Both the position numbers and the translations under genes were made by a program. From Melastoma dodecandrum (taxonomy: Eukaryota > Streptophyta > Magnoliopsida > Myrtales > Melastomataceae): a stretch of DNA of 64,000 bases. Under the pieces are notes generated by a model. The model worked only from the letters and a program-made list of their open reading frames with translations. It made no database searches and was not told the origin of the DNA. Numbering within the stretch: the first letter of the stretch is position 1; the number at the start of each line of letters is the position of its first letter. Where the stretch lies: positions 496,001-560,000 of the forward strand of contig JARUPY010000398.1 in assembly GCA_029817715.1 (NCBI GenBank). Direction: 5' to 3'. Below are positions 14,995 through 24,563 of this stretch, piece after piece.

Positions 14995-15864
14995 GTGCGC
15001 ACACGGCTGCTTCTGACGACGTTCGCCGCTCTCGGCGCCCTCGGCGCGACGCCCTCCGCCTTCGCGGCCGATTATTCGCAGCCGGCGCCGACCTTCGTCC
15101 AGCCGCCGACGACGGGATATGACGTGACGATCGGGGTCGGTCCCGCGATCACGAACCAGTTCCCGGGCGCGAAATCGATCTACGTACTGCCGAGCATCCA
15201 TGTCGGCTATCGCAAGGTCGGAGAGCCCGATCCGTTCTATACGCCGGACGATGCCTTCGACATCGCGATCTACCAGAGCCCGTATTTCAGCATCGGTCCG
15301 GCTGCGAATTACATCAGCAATCGCGGCATCTCGAACGGCAACGGCACCTTCCGTGGCCTCCACGACATCGGCGGCACGTTCGAGGTCGGCGGCTTCGCGG
15401 AATTCTATCCGGTACCCTACCACCTGCGCGTACGTGGCGAAGTCCTGCAAGGCGTCACGGGGAGCCGCGGTTTGGTCGCCAACGTCGGCGCCGACGCGAT
15501 CCAGAAGGTCGGTCCCTTCGAATTCTCGCTTGGTCCGCGCATCGGTTTCGGCGACGATCGCTATGCGAGCCAATATTTCTCGGTCTCGGCCGCCGAGGCC
15601 GCGACGAACACGGCGTTCACGAACTCGGGGATCGGCGCCTACAATGCTCAGGGCGGTCTCACGTCGGTCGGCGCCTTTGCGACGACGCGCTACGACTGGA
15701 ACCGGGCGTGGAGCACGCTGCTCTTCGGCGGCTACTCGCGCTTCGTCGGCAGCGTCGGTGCGAGTCCCGTGGCCTTTCGCCTCGGTTCGGAGGACCAGTT
15801 CCAGGCCGGCGCGACACTGAACCACACCTTCAACTTCGGTGGCTTCGGTCTCTTCGGCTACTGA
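14995..15864 (+). CDS. MipA/OmpV family outer-membrane protein
   Basis: A 289-residue beta-barrel protein. It has a signal peptide ending near AFAAD (residues 1-25), then a proline-rich linker and alternating amphipathic strands ending in an aromatic C-terminus (FGGFGLFGY), typical of outer-membrane barrels. The YDVTIGVGPAITNQFPGAK start and later VGYRK and FGDDRYASQYFSVS segments are MipA/OmpV family features. The start is GTG at 14995. Family members interact with murein synthesis or act as non-specific porins; the role here is not determined. It overlaps the convergent NifU-like gene by seven bases at its 3' end. Confidence 0.85.
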   Translation: MRTRLLLTTFAALGALGATPSAFAADYSQPAPTFVQPPTTGYDVTIGVGPAITNQFPGAKSIYVLPSIHVGYRKVGEPDPFYTPDDAFDIAIYQSPYFSIGPAANYISNRGISNGNGTFRGLHDIGGTFEVGGFAEFYPVPYHLRVRGEVLQGVTGSRGLVANVGADAIQKVGPFEFSLGPRIGFGDDRYASQYFSVSAAEAATNTAFTNSGIGAYNAQGGLTSVGAFATTRYDWNRAWSTLLFGGYSRFVGSVGASPVAFRLGSEDQFQAGATLNHTFNFGGFGLFGY

Positions 15865-16298
15865 GCCGGCGCCTTCGCTTCGATCTCGGCGGCGGCCGCG
15901 GCGGCCGCGTCGAAGACCAGCATCGTCGAAGCGTGACGCGCCTTGAAGGCGCGTACCGGTTCGAGCATGGCGGCATCGGCCCATTCGCCGTCCGGAGGCG
16001 CACCGTTCTCCTGCAGCATGGCGCGCATTCGGTCCCGAATCTCCAACAATTCCGATGCTGTACGCCCGATCACATGGCGCGCTACAATGGAGGCGGAGGC
16101 CTGCCCCAGCGCGCAGGCTTTCACGTCGTGCGCGTAATCGACGACTCGGCCGTCCGCCATCGCAAGGTCGACGATGACGGTCGAGCCGCACAGTTTGGAG
16201 TGCGCGCGCACGCTCGCCTGGGGGGCCGCGAGCCGTCCCAGGCGCGGAATGTTGCCCGCGAATTCCAAGATACGTCGGTTGTATATGTCGTTTAGCAT
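15858..16298 (-). CDS. NifU/IscU-like iron-sulfur scaffold homolog
   Basis: A 146-residue protein of the NifU N-terminal/IscU fold. Two cluster-ligand positions are kept, Cys37 (SKLCGS) and Cys62 (KACALGQAS), together with the ALGQASAS helix. The third Cys of IscU is missing: the C-terminal part has PVRAFKARHAST instead. Similar proteins occur beside folE in Hyphomicrobiales. It may bind a labile cluster or have a different role; function as a true scaffold is uncertain. It is divergent from folE, with 152 bases between the starts. Confidence 0.75.
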   Translation of the reverse strand: MLNDIYNRRILEFAGNIPRLGRLAAPQASVRAHSKLCGSTVIVDLAMADGRVVDYAHDVKACALGQASASIVARHVIGRTASELLEIRDRMRAMLQENGAPPDGEWADAAMLEPVRAFKARHASTMLVFDAAAAAAAEIEAKAPAQ

Positions 16299-16450
16299 GG
16301 GAAGATTGAACGTCTGCTCCCGATGACGGGCCCGCGAGGTTCCTATATAGGGGTTGGTTGTCCGCCGGACGAGACGCGTTTCGTGTCGCTGGGCGTCCTG
16401 CCGTGAGGGCCTCGCCCAGGCCTGCGAACCGAGATTGGAGTAGGCTCCAC

Positions 16451-17095
16451 ATGGACGATGTGGTTAAGCCCTTGCGCGACAGCCGCTTGCTGAATCCCGT
16501 GCCAAGCCGTCATCCGACCCGCGAAGAGGCGGAGGCCGCCGTGCGCACGCTCATCGCCTACATCGGCGACGATCCAAGACGCGAGGGTCTGCTCGACACG
16601 CCGCGCCGCGTCGTGGCGGCGTTCGACGAATTCTACGCCGGCTATCGGCAGGATCCGGGCGACGTGCTCACCCGTGTCTTCGCCGACGTGAAGGGTTACG
16701 ACGGAATCGTCGTCGTGCGGGACATTCCCTTCGCCTCGCATTGCGAGCACCACATGGTTCCGTTCACCGGCCGCGTGCAGATCGGCTACTATCCGAGCGG
16801 CGAGGGCGTCGTCGGCCTGTCGAAGCTTGCGCGTCTTGTCGATATCTTCGCCAAGCGCCTGCAGACGCAGGAGGCGATGACCGCGCAGATCGTCGATGCG
16901 CTGGACCTCAACCTGCGCCCGCGCGGCTGCGCGGTGATGGTGGAGGCGGAGCACATGTGCATGTCTCTCCGCGGCGTGCGCAAGCAGGGCACCTCGACGG
17001 TGACGACCCAATTCGCCGGTTGCATGAAGACGGATCCGGCCGAGCAGGTGCGTTTTGTGTCCCTGCTGCGCCAAGGGCAGGGCCCGCGCGGGTGA
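16451..17095 (+). CDS. folE: GTP cyclohydrolase I
   Basis: A 214-residue enzyme that converts GTP to 7,8-dihydroneopterin triphosphate, the first step of folate synthesis. Zinc ligands are visible in SHCEHH (Cys and His) and in [13 protein letters not shown] (second Cys). YEGL-type N-terminal sequence ([15 protein letters not shown]) matches the family. ATG 16451 is chosen over 16358 because it begins at the usual length and has GGAG ten bases upstream. Its stop overlaps the hisI GTG start, so the two are coupled. Confidence 0.95.
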   Translation: MDDVVKPLRDSRLLNPVPSRHPTREEAEAAVRTLIAYIGDDPRREGLLDTPRRVVAAFDEFYAGYRQDPGDVLTRVFADVKGYDGIVVVRDIPFASHCEHHMVPFTGRVQIGYYPSGEGVVGLSKLARLVDIFAKRLQTQEAMTAQIVDALDLNLRPRGCAVMVEAEHMCMSLRGVRKQGTSTVTTQFAGCMKTDPAEQVRFVSLLRQGQGPRG

Positions 17096-17484
17096 CCGCG
17101 GAGGCTCGGGCGCGCGAGGAAGGCGCGACCTTCCTGCCGAAATTCGATCGCGACGGCCTCATCGCCTGCGTGACGCTGGACGATGCCGACGGAAGCGTCC
17201 TCATGGTCGCGCACATGAACGACGAGGCGCTGCGCCGCTCGCTCGACACAGGCGTTGCGCATTATTGGTCGCGGTCCCGTCAGGCCTTGTGGCGCAAGGG
17301 CGACACATCGGGGCAGGTGCAGCGCATCGTCGACGTGCGGATCGATTGCGATCAGGATGCCATCGTGATGCGGGTGGTTCCGGGCGGCGACGGCGGCGCG
17401 GGCCACACCGGCCGGCGCAGCTGCTTCTATCGTCGGCTGCAACTGGGGGCCGATGGGCCGCTGCTGGTCTTCGACGCGGACTAG
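17092..17484 (+). CDS. hisI: Phosphoribosyl-AMP cyclohydrolase
   Basis: A 130-residue enzyme of histidine biosynthesis that opens the purine ring of phosphoribosyl-AMP. Conserved elements: [16 protein letters not shown] near residues 60-75, [12 protein letters not shown] near 85-96 (metal-binding Asp/Cys), and [10 protein letters not shown] near 106-115. It is monofunctional, lacking the HisE pyrophosphatase domain. The GTG start at 17092 overlaps the folE TGA (GTGA). The folE-hisI pairing is common in alphaproteobacteria. Confidence 0.94.
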   Translation: MTAEARAREEGATFLPKFDRDGLIACVTLDDADGSVLMVAHMNDEALRRSLDTGVAHYWSRSRQALWRKGDTSGQVQRIVDVRIDCDQDAIVMRVVPGGDGGAGHTGRRSCFYRRLQLGADGPLLVFDAD

Positions 17485-17568
17485 GCCCGCCTTATCAACC
17501 CTCTTCGAATCCTGCCGCAACGTCGCCGGAACGACGCGCTAGGGTGTCGGCGAATTCGCGGTTCGGAC

Positions 17569-18579
17569 ATGCTGTTTTCCCTCGGATCCCGACGCTCCCT
17601 GGTCCTCGTGCCACCACCGGTCCGGCCGGCGCCCCCGCCGCCGCTCCGCATCGGCCTCGCCCTCGGCGGCGGCTCCGCGCGCGGCTGGGCGCATATCGGC
17701 GTGCTGCAGGAGCTCGAGGCGCACGGCATCCGGCCGGAGGTGATCGCCGGCACCTCGATCGGCGCGGTCGTCGGCGCCTGCTATGCGGCCGGCAAGCTGG
17801 ACGAGCTCGAAGCCTTCGCGCTGAGCCTCAACCGGCGCCGCATGCTCGGGCTGATGGATCTTTCTCTGTCGGGCGCCGGGCTGATCGCCGGCTCCCGCCT
17901 CCAGCGCCGGCTGCAGCGGGAGCTGGCGGGCGTCACGATCGAATCGCTCCCCAAGGCCTTCGCGGCCGTCGCGACCGAGCTCGGCTCGGGGCGCGAGGTC
18001 TGCCTGACGCGTGGCGATGTCGTCGCCGCCTTGAGGGCCTCCTACGCTCTTCCGGGCATCTTCGAGCCGCAGCTTCTCGGCGGCCGCTGGCTGTTCGATG
18101 GCGCGATGTCCAACCCTGTCCCGGTCTCGATCTGCCGAGCCCTGGGAGCGGACGTCGTGCTCGCCGTCTCGCTGACGGCGGAGCAGGGCTCGGGCGGGCA
18201 GCCGGACACGGACGTGACGGCGGACGAATCGGTGGCCGATCTCGACGATCTCGCGGCCTCCGCCATCGAGCCGGGACGGCCCCGCCGCCGCTTCCGCCGC
18301 CTGTTCCGCCGCCGTCGGGCGGGGGAGCCGCGCGTTCAGCGCGGACCGGGGATCGCCAGCGTGATGGTCGGCGCCTTCTCGATCGCGCAAGAAAGGATTT
18401 CGCGCTCGCGTCTCGCGATCGACCCGCCGGACGCGATGATCCATGCGCGCCTCTCGAGCGTCGGGCTGTTCGACTTCCATCGCGCCGCCGATCTGATCGC
18501 CCACGGCCGGCAGGTCACGCGTGCGGCACTGCCCGACATCGCGGCCAAGCTGCGGGTGCGCCAGCGCCTGCCGAGCTGA
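17569..18579 (+). CDS. Patatin-like phospholipase (RssA/NTE type)
   Basis: A 336-residue serine lipid hydrolase. The oxyanion loop GGGSARG is near residues 33-39, the nucleophile Ser63 is in GTSIG, and the dyad Asp is in the later LFDGAMSNP motif. A proline-rich N-terminus precedes the domain, and an Arg-rich insert (RRRFRRLFRRRRAG) lies near residues 240-260, possibly a membrane-surface contact. It probably cleaves acyl chains from phospholipids or lysophospholipids in the cytosol. It runs convergent with the CBS gene, two bases apart. Substrate unknown. Confidence 0.88.
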   Translation: MLFSLGSRRSLVLVPPPVRPAPPPPLRIGLALGGGSARGWAHIGVLQELEAHGIRPEVIAGTSIGAVVGACYAAGKLDELEAFALSLNRRRMLGLMDLSLSGAGLIAGSRLQRRLQRELAGVTIESLPKAFAAVATELGSGREVCLTRGDVVAALRASYALPGIFEPQLLGGRWLFDGAMSNPVPVSICRALGADVVLAVSLTAEQGSGGQPDTDVTADESVADLDDLAASAIEPGRPRRRFRRLFRRRRAGEPRVQRGPGIASVMVGAFSIAQERISRSRLAIDPPDAMIHARLSSVGLFDFHRAADLIAHGRQVTRAALPDIAAKLRVRQRLPS

Positions 18580-18581
18580 CG

Positions 18582-19013
18582 TCAGGCCGTCGCGATATAC
18601 TCGCGCAGCGCGCTCTGCTCCTGCTCCATCTGCTCGAGCCGGTACTTGATCGCGTCGCCCGTCGAGACGATGCCGACGATGCGGCCGTCCTTGATGACGG
18701 GCATATGGCGGAAGCGGCCCGTCGACATTTTCTGCGCGACCTCGAGCACGCCGTCCGTCTCTGCGGCGGTCACGACGTTCTTCGTCATGACATGCGAGAC
18801 GGGATCCTCGAGGCACTCCGCCCCATGGTCGGCGATGGCGCGCACCACGTCGCGCTCCGAGACGATGCCGAGCATTTTTCCCTCGACGTCCGCGACGACG
18901 AGGGCGCCGATGTGCTTGGCGGCGAGGATGTTGATGACCTCCGACAAGGTCGTGTGCGGCTGCACCGTTGCGACGCCGCGGCCCTTGCGTGTCAGGATAC
19001 GACCGACCGTCAT
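18582..19013 (-). CDS. CBS-domain pair protein
   Basis: A 143-residue protein made of two CBS motifs (about residues 8-65 and 75-130), with LAAKHIGALVVADVEGKMLGIVSERDVV and later MPVIKDGRIVGIVSTGDAI showing the fold. Such stand-alone CBS pairs bind adenine nucleotides and modulate partner enzymes; the partner here is unknown. GGGAG precedes ATG 19013 by eight bases. It is divergent from ppk1. Confidence 0.88.
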   Translation of the reverse strand: MTVGRILTRKGRGVATVQPHTTLSEVINILAAKHIGALVVADVEGKMLGIVSERDVVRAIADHGAECLEDPVSHVMTKNVVTAAETDGVLEVAQKMSTGRFRHMPVIKDGRIVGIVSTGDAIKYRLEQMEQEQSALREYIATA

Positions 19014-19170
19014 TTCCAGACTCCCTTCAACCCTTTGTCATAAAGGGGTCTTCTAGATCGGATGGAGGATGCCCCCGGCGCCCGCGCCCATCAATGGCGC
19101 GGCCTATCCCTCAATGGTAGGGACGAGCAGCCCCAAGCAGCCCTTTTCGGGCGCGCGGAAGGAGACGCGG

Positions 19171-21438
19171 ATGGACGAGAGCAGTCTGGCGGGGACGCAA
19201 GCGCAAGATGGCGCACCGCATGACGCGACGGCCGGCGCGGCGTCGGCCAATTCCGCCGCGTCCATCTCGCTGATGGACACGCTCGGCGACCTCGCCAGCG
19301 ACCCCGAAGAGCTGGCCCGCTCGCCGCAGCGCTTCATCAATCGTGAGCTGTCTTGGCTCGAGTTCAACCGGCGCGTCCTGCAGGAGGCCTCGAACCGCAA
19401 CCACCCGCTCCTTGAGCAGCTGCGCTTCTTGTCGATTTCGGCAAACAATCTCGACGAATTCTTTATGGGGCGCGTCGCCGGCCTTCGCGGGCAGGTCCGC
19501 CAGGGGGTCACGGAGGCCTCGGACGACGGGCTGAGCCCGGTCGAGCAGCTCGCGAAGATCCGCGAGGGCGTGACGCGCCTCGCCGCCGAGCAGCAGAAGC
19601 GCTGGCGCGAACTGCGCGAAGAGCTCGTCTCCGCCGGCATCGTGCTCGTCGATCCGGGCGACCTCTCGAAGGCGGACATCGCCTGGCTCGAGACGCATTT
19701 CAACACGCACGTGTTCCCGGTGCTGACGCCGCTGGCGATCGACCCGGCGCATCCCTTCCCTTTCATCCCGAACTTCGGTTTCTCGATCGCGCTTGAACTC
19801 GTGCGGCCGGGCGACAGCCGGATTCTCCGGGCGCTCATCCGCCTGCCGGCCAAAGGCGAGCGGTTCATCCACCTGCCACATGTCGAGGGCCAGCCGGCGC
19901 GCTTCGTCTCGCTCGAGACGCTGGTCGGCATGTTCACGCAGTCGCTCTTCCCCGGCTATCTGCTCAAGGGCTCGGGCGCCTTTCGCGTCATCCGCGACAG
20001 CGATCTCGAGATCGAGGAAGAGGCCGAGGACCTCGTGCTGCTCTTCGAATCGGCGCTGAAGCGCCGCCGCCGGGGCTCGGTGATCCGCGTCGAATACGAT
20101 AGCCTGATGCCGCCGGGGCTTCGCGCCTTCGTCGCGCAGGAACTCGGCGTCGTGCCGGACGAGACGTTCGTTCTGGACGGCATGCTGGCCCTGAACGACC
20201 TTTCCGAGATCGTCGGCCTCGATCGGCCCGAACTGAAGTTCAAGCCTTACAATCCGCGTTTCCCGGAGCGCGTTCGCGACAACGGCGGCGACTGCTTCCT
20301 CGCGATCAAGCAGAAGGACCTCGTCGTCCACCACCCCTACGAGTCCTTCGACGTCGTGGTGCAATATCTCAAGCAGGCCGCGCGCGACCCCAACGTCGTC
20401 GCGATCAAGCAGACGCTCTACCGCACCTCGTCCGACAGCCCGATCGTCGCCGCGCTCATCGAGGCGGCCGAGGCCGGCAAGTCCGTGACCGCGCTGGTCG
20501 AGCTCAAGGCGCGGTTCGACGAAGAGGCCAACATCCGCTGGGCGCGCGACCTCGAGCGCGCCGGCGCGCAGGTCGTCTTCGGTTTCATCGAGCTGAAGAC
20601 GCACGGCAAGCTCTCGATGGTGGTGCGCCGCGAGGGCGGTGGCCTGACGACCTACTGCCACATCGGCACCGGCAATTATCATCCGAACACAGCCAAGATT
20701 TACACGGACGTGTCCTTCTTCACGGCCGATCCGGCGATCGGTCGCGACGTGTCGCGCGTCTTCAACTTCATCACGGGCTACGCCGAGCCCGCCGACCTCG
20801 AACGTCTCTCGGTGTCGCCGTTCTCGCTGCGCGAGCGGTTCCTGCAGAACCTCGAGGCCGAGATCGGCTTCGCCAAGGCCGGCAAGAAGGCCGCTGTATG
20901 GATCAAATGCAACTCGCTCGTCGACCCAGGCATCATCGACGCGCTCTATCAGGCCAGTCGCGCCGGCGTTCAGATCGACTGCGTCGTTCGCGGCATCTGC
21001 TGCCTGAGGCCCGGCGTGCCTGGCCTCTCGGAGAACATTCGCGTCAAGTCGATCATCGGGCGCTTTCTCGAACATGCGCGCATCTATTGCTTCGGGAACG
21101 GCCACGCGCTGCCCCATCCCAAAGCGCTCGTCTACCTGTCCTCAGCGGACCTGATGCCGCGCAACCTCGATCGTCGCGTCGAGATCATGGCGCCGGTCCT
21201 CAACCCGACGGTGCACGAGCAGGTGCTCGACCAGATCATGGTCGCCAACCTGCTCGACAACCAGCAGTCCTATCGGGTATCGCCGGACGGCTCGTCGACG
21301 CGCATTTCGCCGCCGCCGAGTGAAGAGCCGTTCAACGCGCACTCCTACTTCATGACGAACCCGAGCCTCTCGGGGCGGGGAAAGAGCTTGAAGGAATCGA
21401 GTCCGCGAACGCTCTTCAAGCGTCTCGAAAGCCGTTGA
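19171..21438 (+). CDS. ppk1: Polyphosphate kinase 1
   Basis: A 755-residue enzyme that reversibly polymerises the ATP gamma-phosphate into polyphosphate. Family blocks: [17 protein letters not shown] and [19 protein letters not shown] in the N domain, [12 protein letters not shown], then the catalytic phospholipase-D-like domains with autophosphorylated His478 (LKTHGKL) and His497 ([10 protein letters not shown]), 19 residues apart as in E. coli PPK1. ATG 19171 is chosen because AAGGAG lies eight bases upstream; the longer frame to 19069 adds 34 low-complexity residues. The first 60 residues are Ala/Ser-rich and variable. Six bases separate it from ppx. Confidence 0.95.
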   Translation: MDESSLAGTQAQDGAPHDATAGAASANSAASISLMDTLGDLASDPEELARSPQRFINRELSWLEFNRRVLQEASNRNHPLLEQLRFLSISANNLDEFFMGRVAGLRGQVRQGVTEASDDGLSPVEQLAKIREGVTRLAAEQQKRWRELREELVSAGIVLVDPGDLSKADIAWLETHFNTHVFPVLTPLAIDPAHPFPFIPNFGFSIALELVRPGDSRILRALIRLPAKGERFIHLPHVEGQPARFVSLETLVGMFTQSLFPGYLLKGSGAFRVIRDSDLEIEEEAEDLVLLFESALKRRRRGSVIRVEYDSLMPPGLRAFVAQELGVVPDETFVLDGMLALNDLSEIVGLDRPELKFKPYNPRFPERVRDNGGDCFLAIKQKDLVVHHPYESFDVVVQYLKQAARDPNVVAIKQTLYRTSSDSPIVAALIEAAEAGKSVTALVELKARFDEEANIRWARDLERAGAQVVFGFIELKTHGKLSMVVRREGGGLTTYCHIGTGNYHPNTAKIYTDVSFFTADPAIGRDVSRVFNFITGYAEPADLERLSVSPFSLRERFLQNLEAEIGFAKAGKKAAVWIKCNSLVDPGIIDALYQASRAGVQIDCVVRGICCLRPGVPGLSENIRVKSIIGRFLEHARIYCFGNGHALPHPKALVYLSSADLMPRNLDRRVEIMAPVLNPTVHEQVLDQIMVANLLDNQQSYRVSPDGSSTRISPPPSEEPFNAHSYFMTNPSLSGRGKSLKESSPRTLFKRLESR

Positions 21439-21444
21439 GGCTGG

Positions 21445-22965
21445 ATGACTTCATCGAATCCGGATAGGAGCGTTTCGAGCAGGAGCCATCCCGTCGCGAT
21501 CGTCGACATCGGGTCGAACTCCGTTCGGCTCGTGGCCTACGACAATCTGGATCGGGCGCCGATCCCCGCCTTCAACGAGAAGTCGCTGTGCGCCCTTGGC
21601 AATGGCGTCGTGACGACCGGGAAGCTCTCGCGCCAGGGCATGGACAAAGCGTTGACGGCGCTGCGGCGCTTCCGCGTGCTGACGCGCCTCATGGACATCT
21701 CTGACGTTCGCGTCATCGCGACGGCGGCCGCCCGCGATGCCTCGAACGGACCGGAGTTTCTCGACGCCGCCCGCGAGGCGCTGGGCGGCCTCGAGGTGAC
21801 CCTCCTCTCCGGGCCGCGCGAGGCGCAGCTCAGCGCGCTCGGCGTCATGTCCGGCATCTACGGCCCGGACGGCGTCGTCGGCGACCTCGGCGGCGGCTCC
21901 CTCGAACTCGTCGATGTCCGCAACGGCGCGACGGGCGACGGAACGAGCCTGCCGCTCGGGGGCCTTGCGCTGATGGACGCCTCGAACAAATCGCCGAAGG
22001 CAGCGGCGAAGATCGCACGCGAGGCCTTCGCCAAATCGGCGACGCTCGATGCCCTCGAAGGACGGACCTTCTACGCCGTCGGTGGCACGTGGCGCTCGCT
22101 CGCCAAACTGCACATGGGCCAGCGCAATTATCCGCTCATGGTCATGCACGGCTACAGCATGCCCGCACGCGAGGCCGCCGACCTCGCAGATCTCGTCGAG
22201 CGCGTCGACGCCAACACGTTCCTCGCGATCGAGTCGGTAAATGCCGCGCGTCGCCCGCTGCTGGCCTATGGCGCGGCGGTGCTCGACGAGCTGATCCGTC
22301 GCGCGAAGCCGAAGGAGGTCGTGATCTCGACCTACGGCGTGCGCGAAGGCCTCCTCTACGAAGCGCTCGACGCGCAGCGTCGGGCCGACGATCCGATCCT
22401 CGTCGCGTCCCAGAAGATGAATCGTCTTCTCGCACGCTCGCCGCACTATGCCGACGAGCTGATCGTTTGGAGCAAGGCCTTCCTGATCTCGGCCGGCCTC
22501 GACGAAACCGCGGCGGATCGGCGCCTGCGTGAGGCGGCCTGCTATCTCTCGGAGACGAACTGGCGCGCTCATCCCGATTACCGCGGCGTGCAGAGCTTCA
22601 ATCTCGTCTCGTCGGCGATTCTGCCGGGCGTCGACCATGCGGGGCGTGCGTTTCTCTCGCTCGTCTCGACGCTGCGGTACGTCGGTTTCGACGAAGAGGT
22701 CGCGCTTCCGGTGCGCAACCTCATGCCGGCGAAGATGATCGACCGCGCCTGCATCATCGGCGCGCTGATGCGGATCGGCAGCGTGCTCGCCGCCGGCACG
22801 CCCAGCGTGCTGCCCATCGTGCCGCTGACCGCGACGCGAAGCGACATCGTGTTGACGTTACCGGCGTCGCTCGCCGATCTGTCCAACGAGCGTCTTCTCA
22901 ACCGGCTCAAGAGCCTCGCGAAGCTGATGGGACGGGACCCCTCGATCGTCGTCGCGGACGCTTGA
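21445..22965 (+). CDS. ppx: Exopolyphosphatase (Ppx/GppA family)
   Basis: A 506-residue phosphatase of the actin-like ASKHA fold that releases phosphate from polyphosphate ends and may also act on pppGpp. The phosphate-1 motif VDIGSNSVRLV is near residues 20-30, the catalytic acidic region TAAARDASN near 90-100 and the phosphate-2 motif VGDLGGGSLELVD near 145-157. A C-terminal HD-like helical domain follows (from about residue 320). Placement directly after ppk1 gives a polyphosphate synthesis/degradation operon. Its stop is one base from the stop of convergent selD. Confidence 0.93.
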   Translation: MTSSNPDRSVSSRSHPVAIVDIGSNSVRLVAYDNLDRAPIPAFNEKSLCALGNGVVTTGKLSRQGMDKALTALRRFRVLTRLMDISDVRVIATAAARDASNGPEFLDAAREALGGLEVTLLSGPREAQLSALGVMSGIYGPDGVVGDLGGGSLELVDVRNGATGDGTSLPLGGLALMDASNKSPKAAAKIAREAFAKSATLDALEGRTFYAVGGTWRSLAKLHMGQRNYPLMVMHGYSMPAREAADLADLVERVDANTFLAIESVNAARRPLLAYGAAVLDELIRRAKPKEVVISTYGVREGLLYEALDAQRRADDPILVASQKMNRLLARSPHYADELIVWSKAFLISAGLDETAADRRLREAACYLSETNWRAHPDYRGVQSFNLVSSAILPGVDHAGRAFLSLVSTLRYVGFDEEVALPVRNLMPAKMIDRACIIGALMRIGSVLAAGTPSVLPIVPLTATRSDIVLTLPASLADLSNERLLNRLKSLAKLMGRDPSIVVADA

Positions 22966-22966
22966 G

Positions 22967-24019
22967 TCACGCGCGAAGACGAACGCGCGGCGACCCGTCC
23001 CGCATCTCGCCGATGATCGCCGTTCGCAAGAAGCCCGCGGCCCGGCAGCGCGCCACCACATCCTGCGCGCGATCCGGCCGCACCGCGACGAGAAGGCCGC
23101 CGGAGGTCTGCGGGTCGCACAGCAGTCCGCGCCGCCAGTCGGCAAGATCGTGCGGCACGTCGACTTCCGCGCCGTAGCTCGTCCAGTTCCGCGAAGCCGC
23201 GCCGGTCGAGAGACCGGCCGCGGCGAGGTCTTCGGCGCCGGGAAGCATCGGGACCTCGGCCAGCCGGAGGTCCGCCGCCAGTCGGGAGCCGCGGCACATT
23301 TCGAGAAGATGGCCGAGAAGCCCGAACCCGGTCACGTCCGTCATGGCATGCACGGCCTCGATGTCTGCGAGCTCCGGGCCGATGGCGTTGAGCGTCGTGG
23401 TCGAGGCGATCATGGCGGCGTAGGCGGCGCCATCGAGCGCCCCTTTCTTCAGGGCGGCCGAGAAGATGCCGATCCCGAGCCCCTTCGTGAGCACCAGCGC
23501 GTCGCCGGTCACCGCGGCGGCGTTTCGCCGCACGCGGTCCGGATGCACGAGACCGACCGCCGCGAGCCCGTAGATCGGCTCGGGCGCATCGATCGAATGT
23601 CCGCCGACGATCGGGGTGCCGGCCTCCGCGCAGATGGAGGCGCCGCCCGCGAGGATCGTCTGTGCGACGTCGAGCGGCAGCGTGCCGAGCGGCAGCCCGA
23701 CGATCGCCAGCGCAAAGATCGGCTTGCCGCCCATGGCATAGACGTCGGACAGCGCGTTGGTCGCCGCGATGCGCCCGAAATCGCGCGGGTCGTCGACCAC
23801 CGGCGTGAAGAAATCCGTCGTCGCGACGATCGCCTGGCTGTCGTTGAGGCGGTAGACGGCGGCAGCGTCCGAGGTCTCGGCGCCGACCAGAAGGTCGGGG
23901 CAGGGGACCGGCGTCGGCATCGTGCGCAAAATGTCCTGCAGGACGTTGGGCGCCAGCTTGCAGCCGCAGCCCCCGCCGTGCGCCATCGCGGTGAGGCGGA
24001 TGGTCGGCCGCTCGTCCAT
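22967..24019 (-). CDS. selD: Selenide, water dikinase SelD
   Basis: A 350-residue enzyme that makes selenophosphate from selenide and ATP. The N-terminal loop GGGCGCK gives catalytic Cys18 and Lys21, matching Cys17/Lys20 of E. coli SelD; it is an ordinary Cys codon, not selenocysteine. Other blocks: [34 protein letters not shown] and [16 protein letters not shown] 24019 is preferred to an upstream in-frame start at 24079 that adds 20 unrelated residues. Neither selA/selB nor the tRNA 2-selenouridine synthase gene is next to it, so the selenium use is not visible here. Confidence 0.93.
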   Translation of the reverse strand: MDERPTIRLTAMAHGGGCGCKLAPNVLQDILRTMPTPVPCPDLLVGAETSDAAAVYRLNDSQAIVATTDFFTPVVDDPRDFGRIAATNALSDVYAMGGKPIFALAIVGLPLGTLPLDVAQTILAGGASICAEAGTPIVGGHSIDAPEPIYGLAAVGLVHPDRVRRNAAAVTGDALVLTKGLGIGIFSAALKKGALDGAAYAAMIASTTTLNAIGPELADIEAVHAMTDVTGFGLLGHLLEMCRGSRLAADLRLAEVPMLPGAEDLAAAGLSTGAASRNWTSYGAEVDVPHDLADWRRGLLCDPQTSGGLLVAVRPDRAQDVVARCRAAGFLRTAIIGEMRDGSPRVRLRA

Positions 24020-24091
24020 AAGCGCGCTGCTCCTTTCTGCTCTTGCGTGAACATGTGGCACGGAAGGGGGCGCGGCCACCAGGCTCGGAGC

Positions 24092-24430
24092 CTATGTCAC
24101 CGATCGCGAGAAGAGGTTGATGACCAGGACGCCCGCGACGATGAGCGCCATGCCGAGGATCGCGGGCGGATCCAGGGTCTGCTTGAAGCGCACCCAGGCG
24201 ATCAGCGCGATGAGCACGATGCCGACCCCGGACCAGATCGCGTAGGCGATGCCGGTCGGGATGACTTGGACGGTCAGCGACAGCAGGTAGAAGGCGACGC
24301 AATAGCCCGCGACGGCGAGAAGGCTCGCCTGCGGGCGCGTGAAGCCCTCCGACGCGGTCAGCGCGGTCGTCGCCGCGATCTCGGCGAAGATCGCGACCGC
24401 GAGGCAGGCATAGGCGCCGAGCGCGGTCAT
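24092..24430 (-). CDS. Small multidrug resistance transporter (EmrE/SugE type)
   Basis: A 112-residue protein with four membrane helices. Glu17 in the first helix (AEIAATTALTASEGF) corresponds to the essential Glu14 of EmrE, and WSGVGIVLIALIAW in helix three is the family dimer motif. It exchanges protons for cationic drugs or guanidinium-like compounds. ATG 24430 is chosen; the longer frame to 24619 runs through non-membrane sequence overlapping sdaA. The 24020-24091 gap before selD carries no guanidine riboswitch that I can recognise. Confidence 0.9.
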   Translation of the reverse strand: MTALGAYACLAVAIFAEIAATTALTASEGFTRPQASLLAVAGYCVAFYLLSLTVQVIPTGIAYAIWSGVGIVLIALIAWVRFKQTLDPPAILGMALIVAGVLVINLFSRSVT

Positions 24431-24563
24431 GGGCGGGTGGAGCAAGCCATGGCGCCTCTCGCCTAGCATCGCCGCCCGGGGCAGCGGAAGCGGGACGGCG
24501 CAGTTCTCGCTTGCGATCCGCGCAACCGTGACCTCTGGCGTGTCGGACCCATTTGCTCTCCTA

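Noticed and set aside
24020..24091. Guanidine or other riboswitch near the SMR transporter
   Set aside because: The SMR gene starts at 24430 against sdaA, leaving little leader; no riboswitch core could be recognised.
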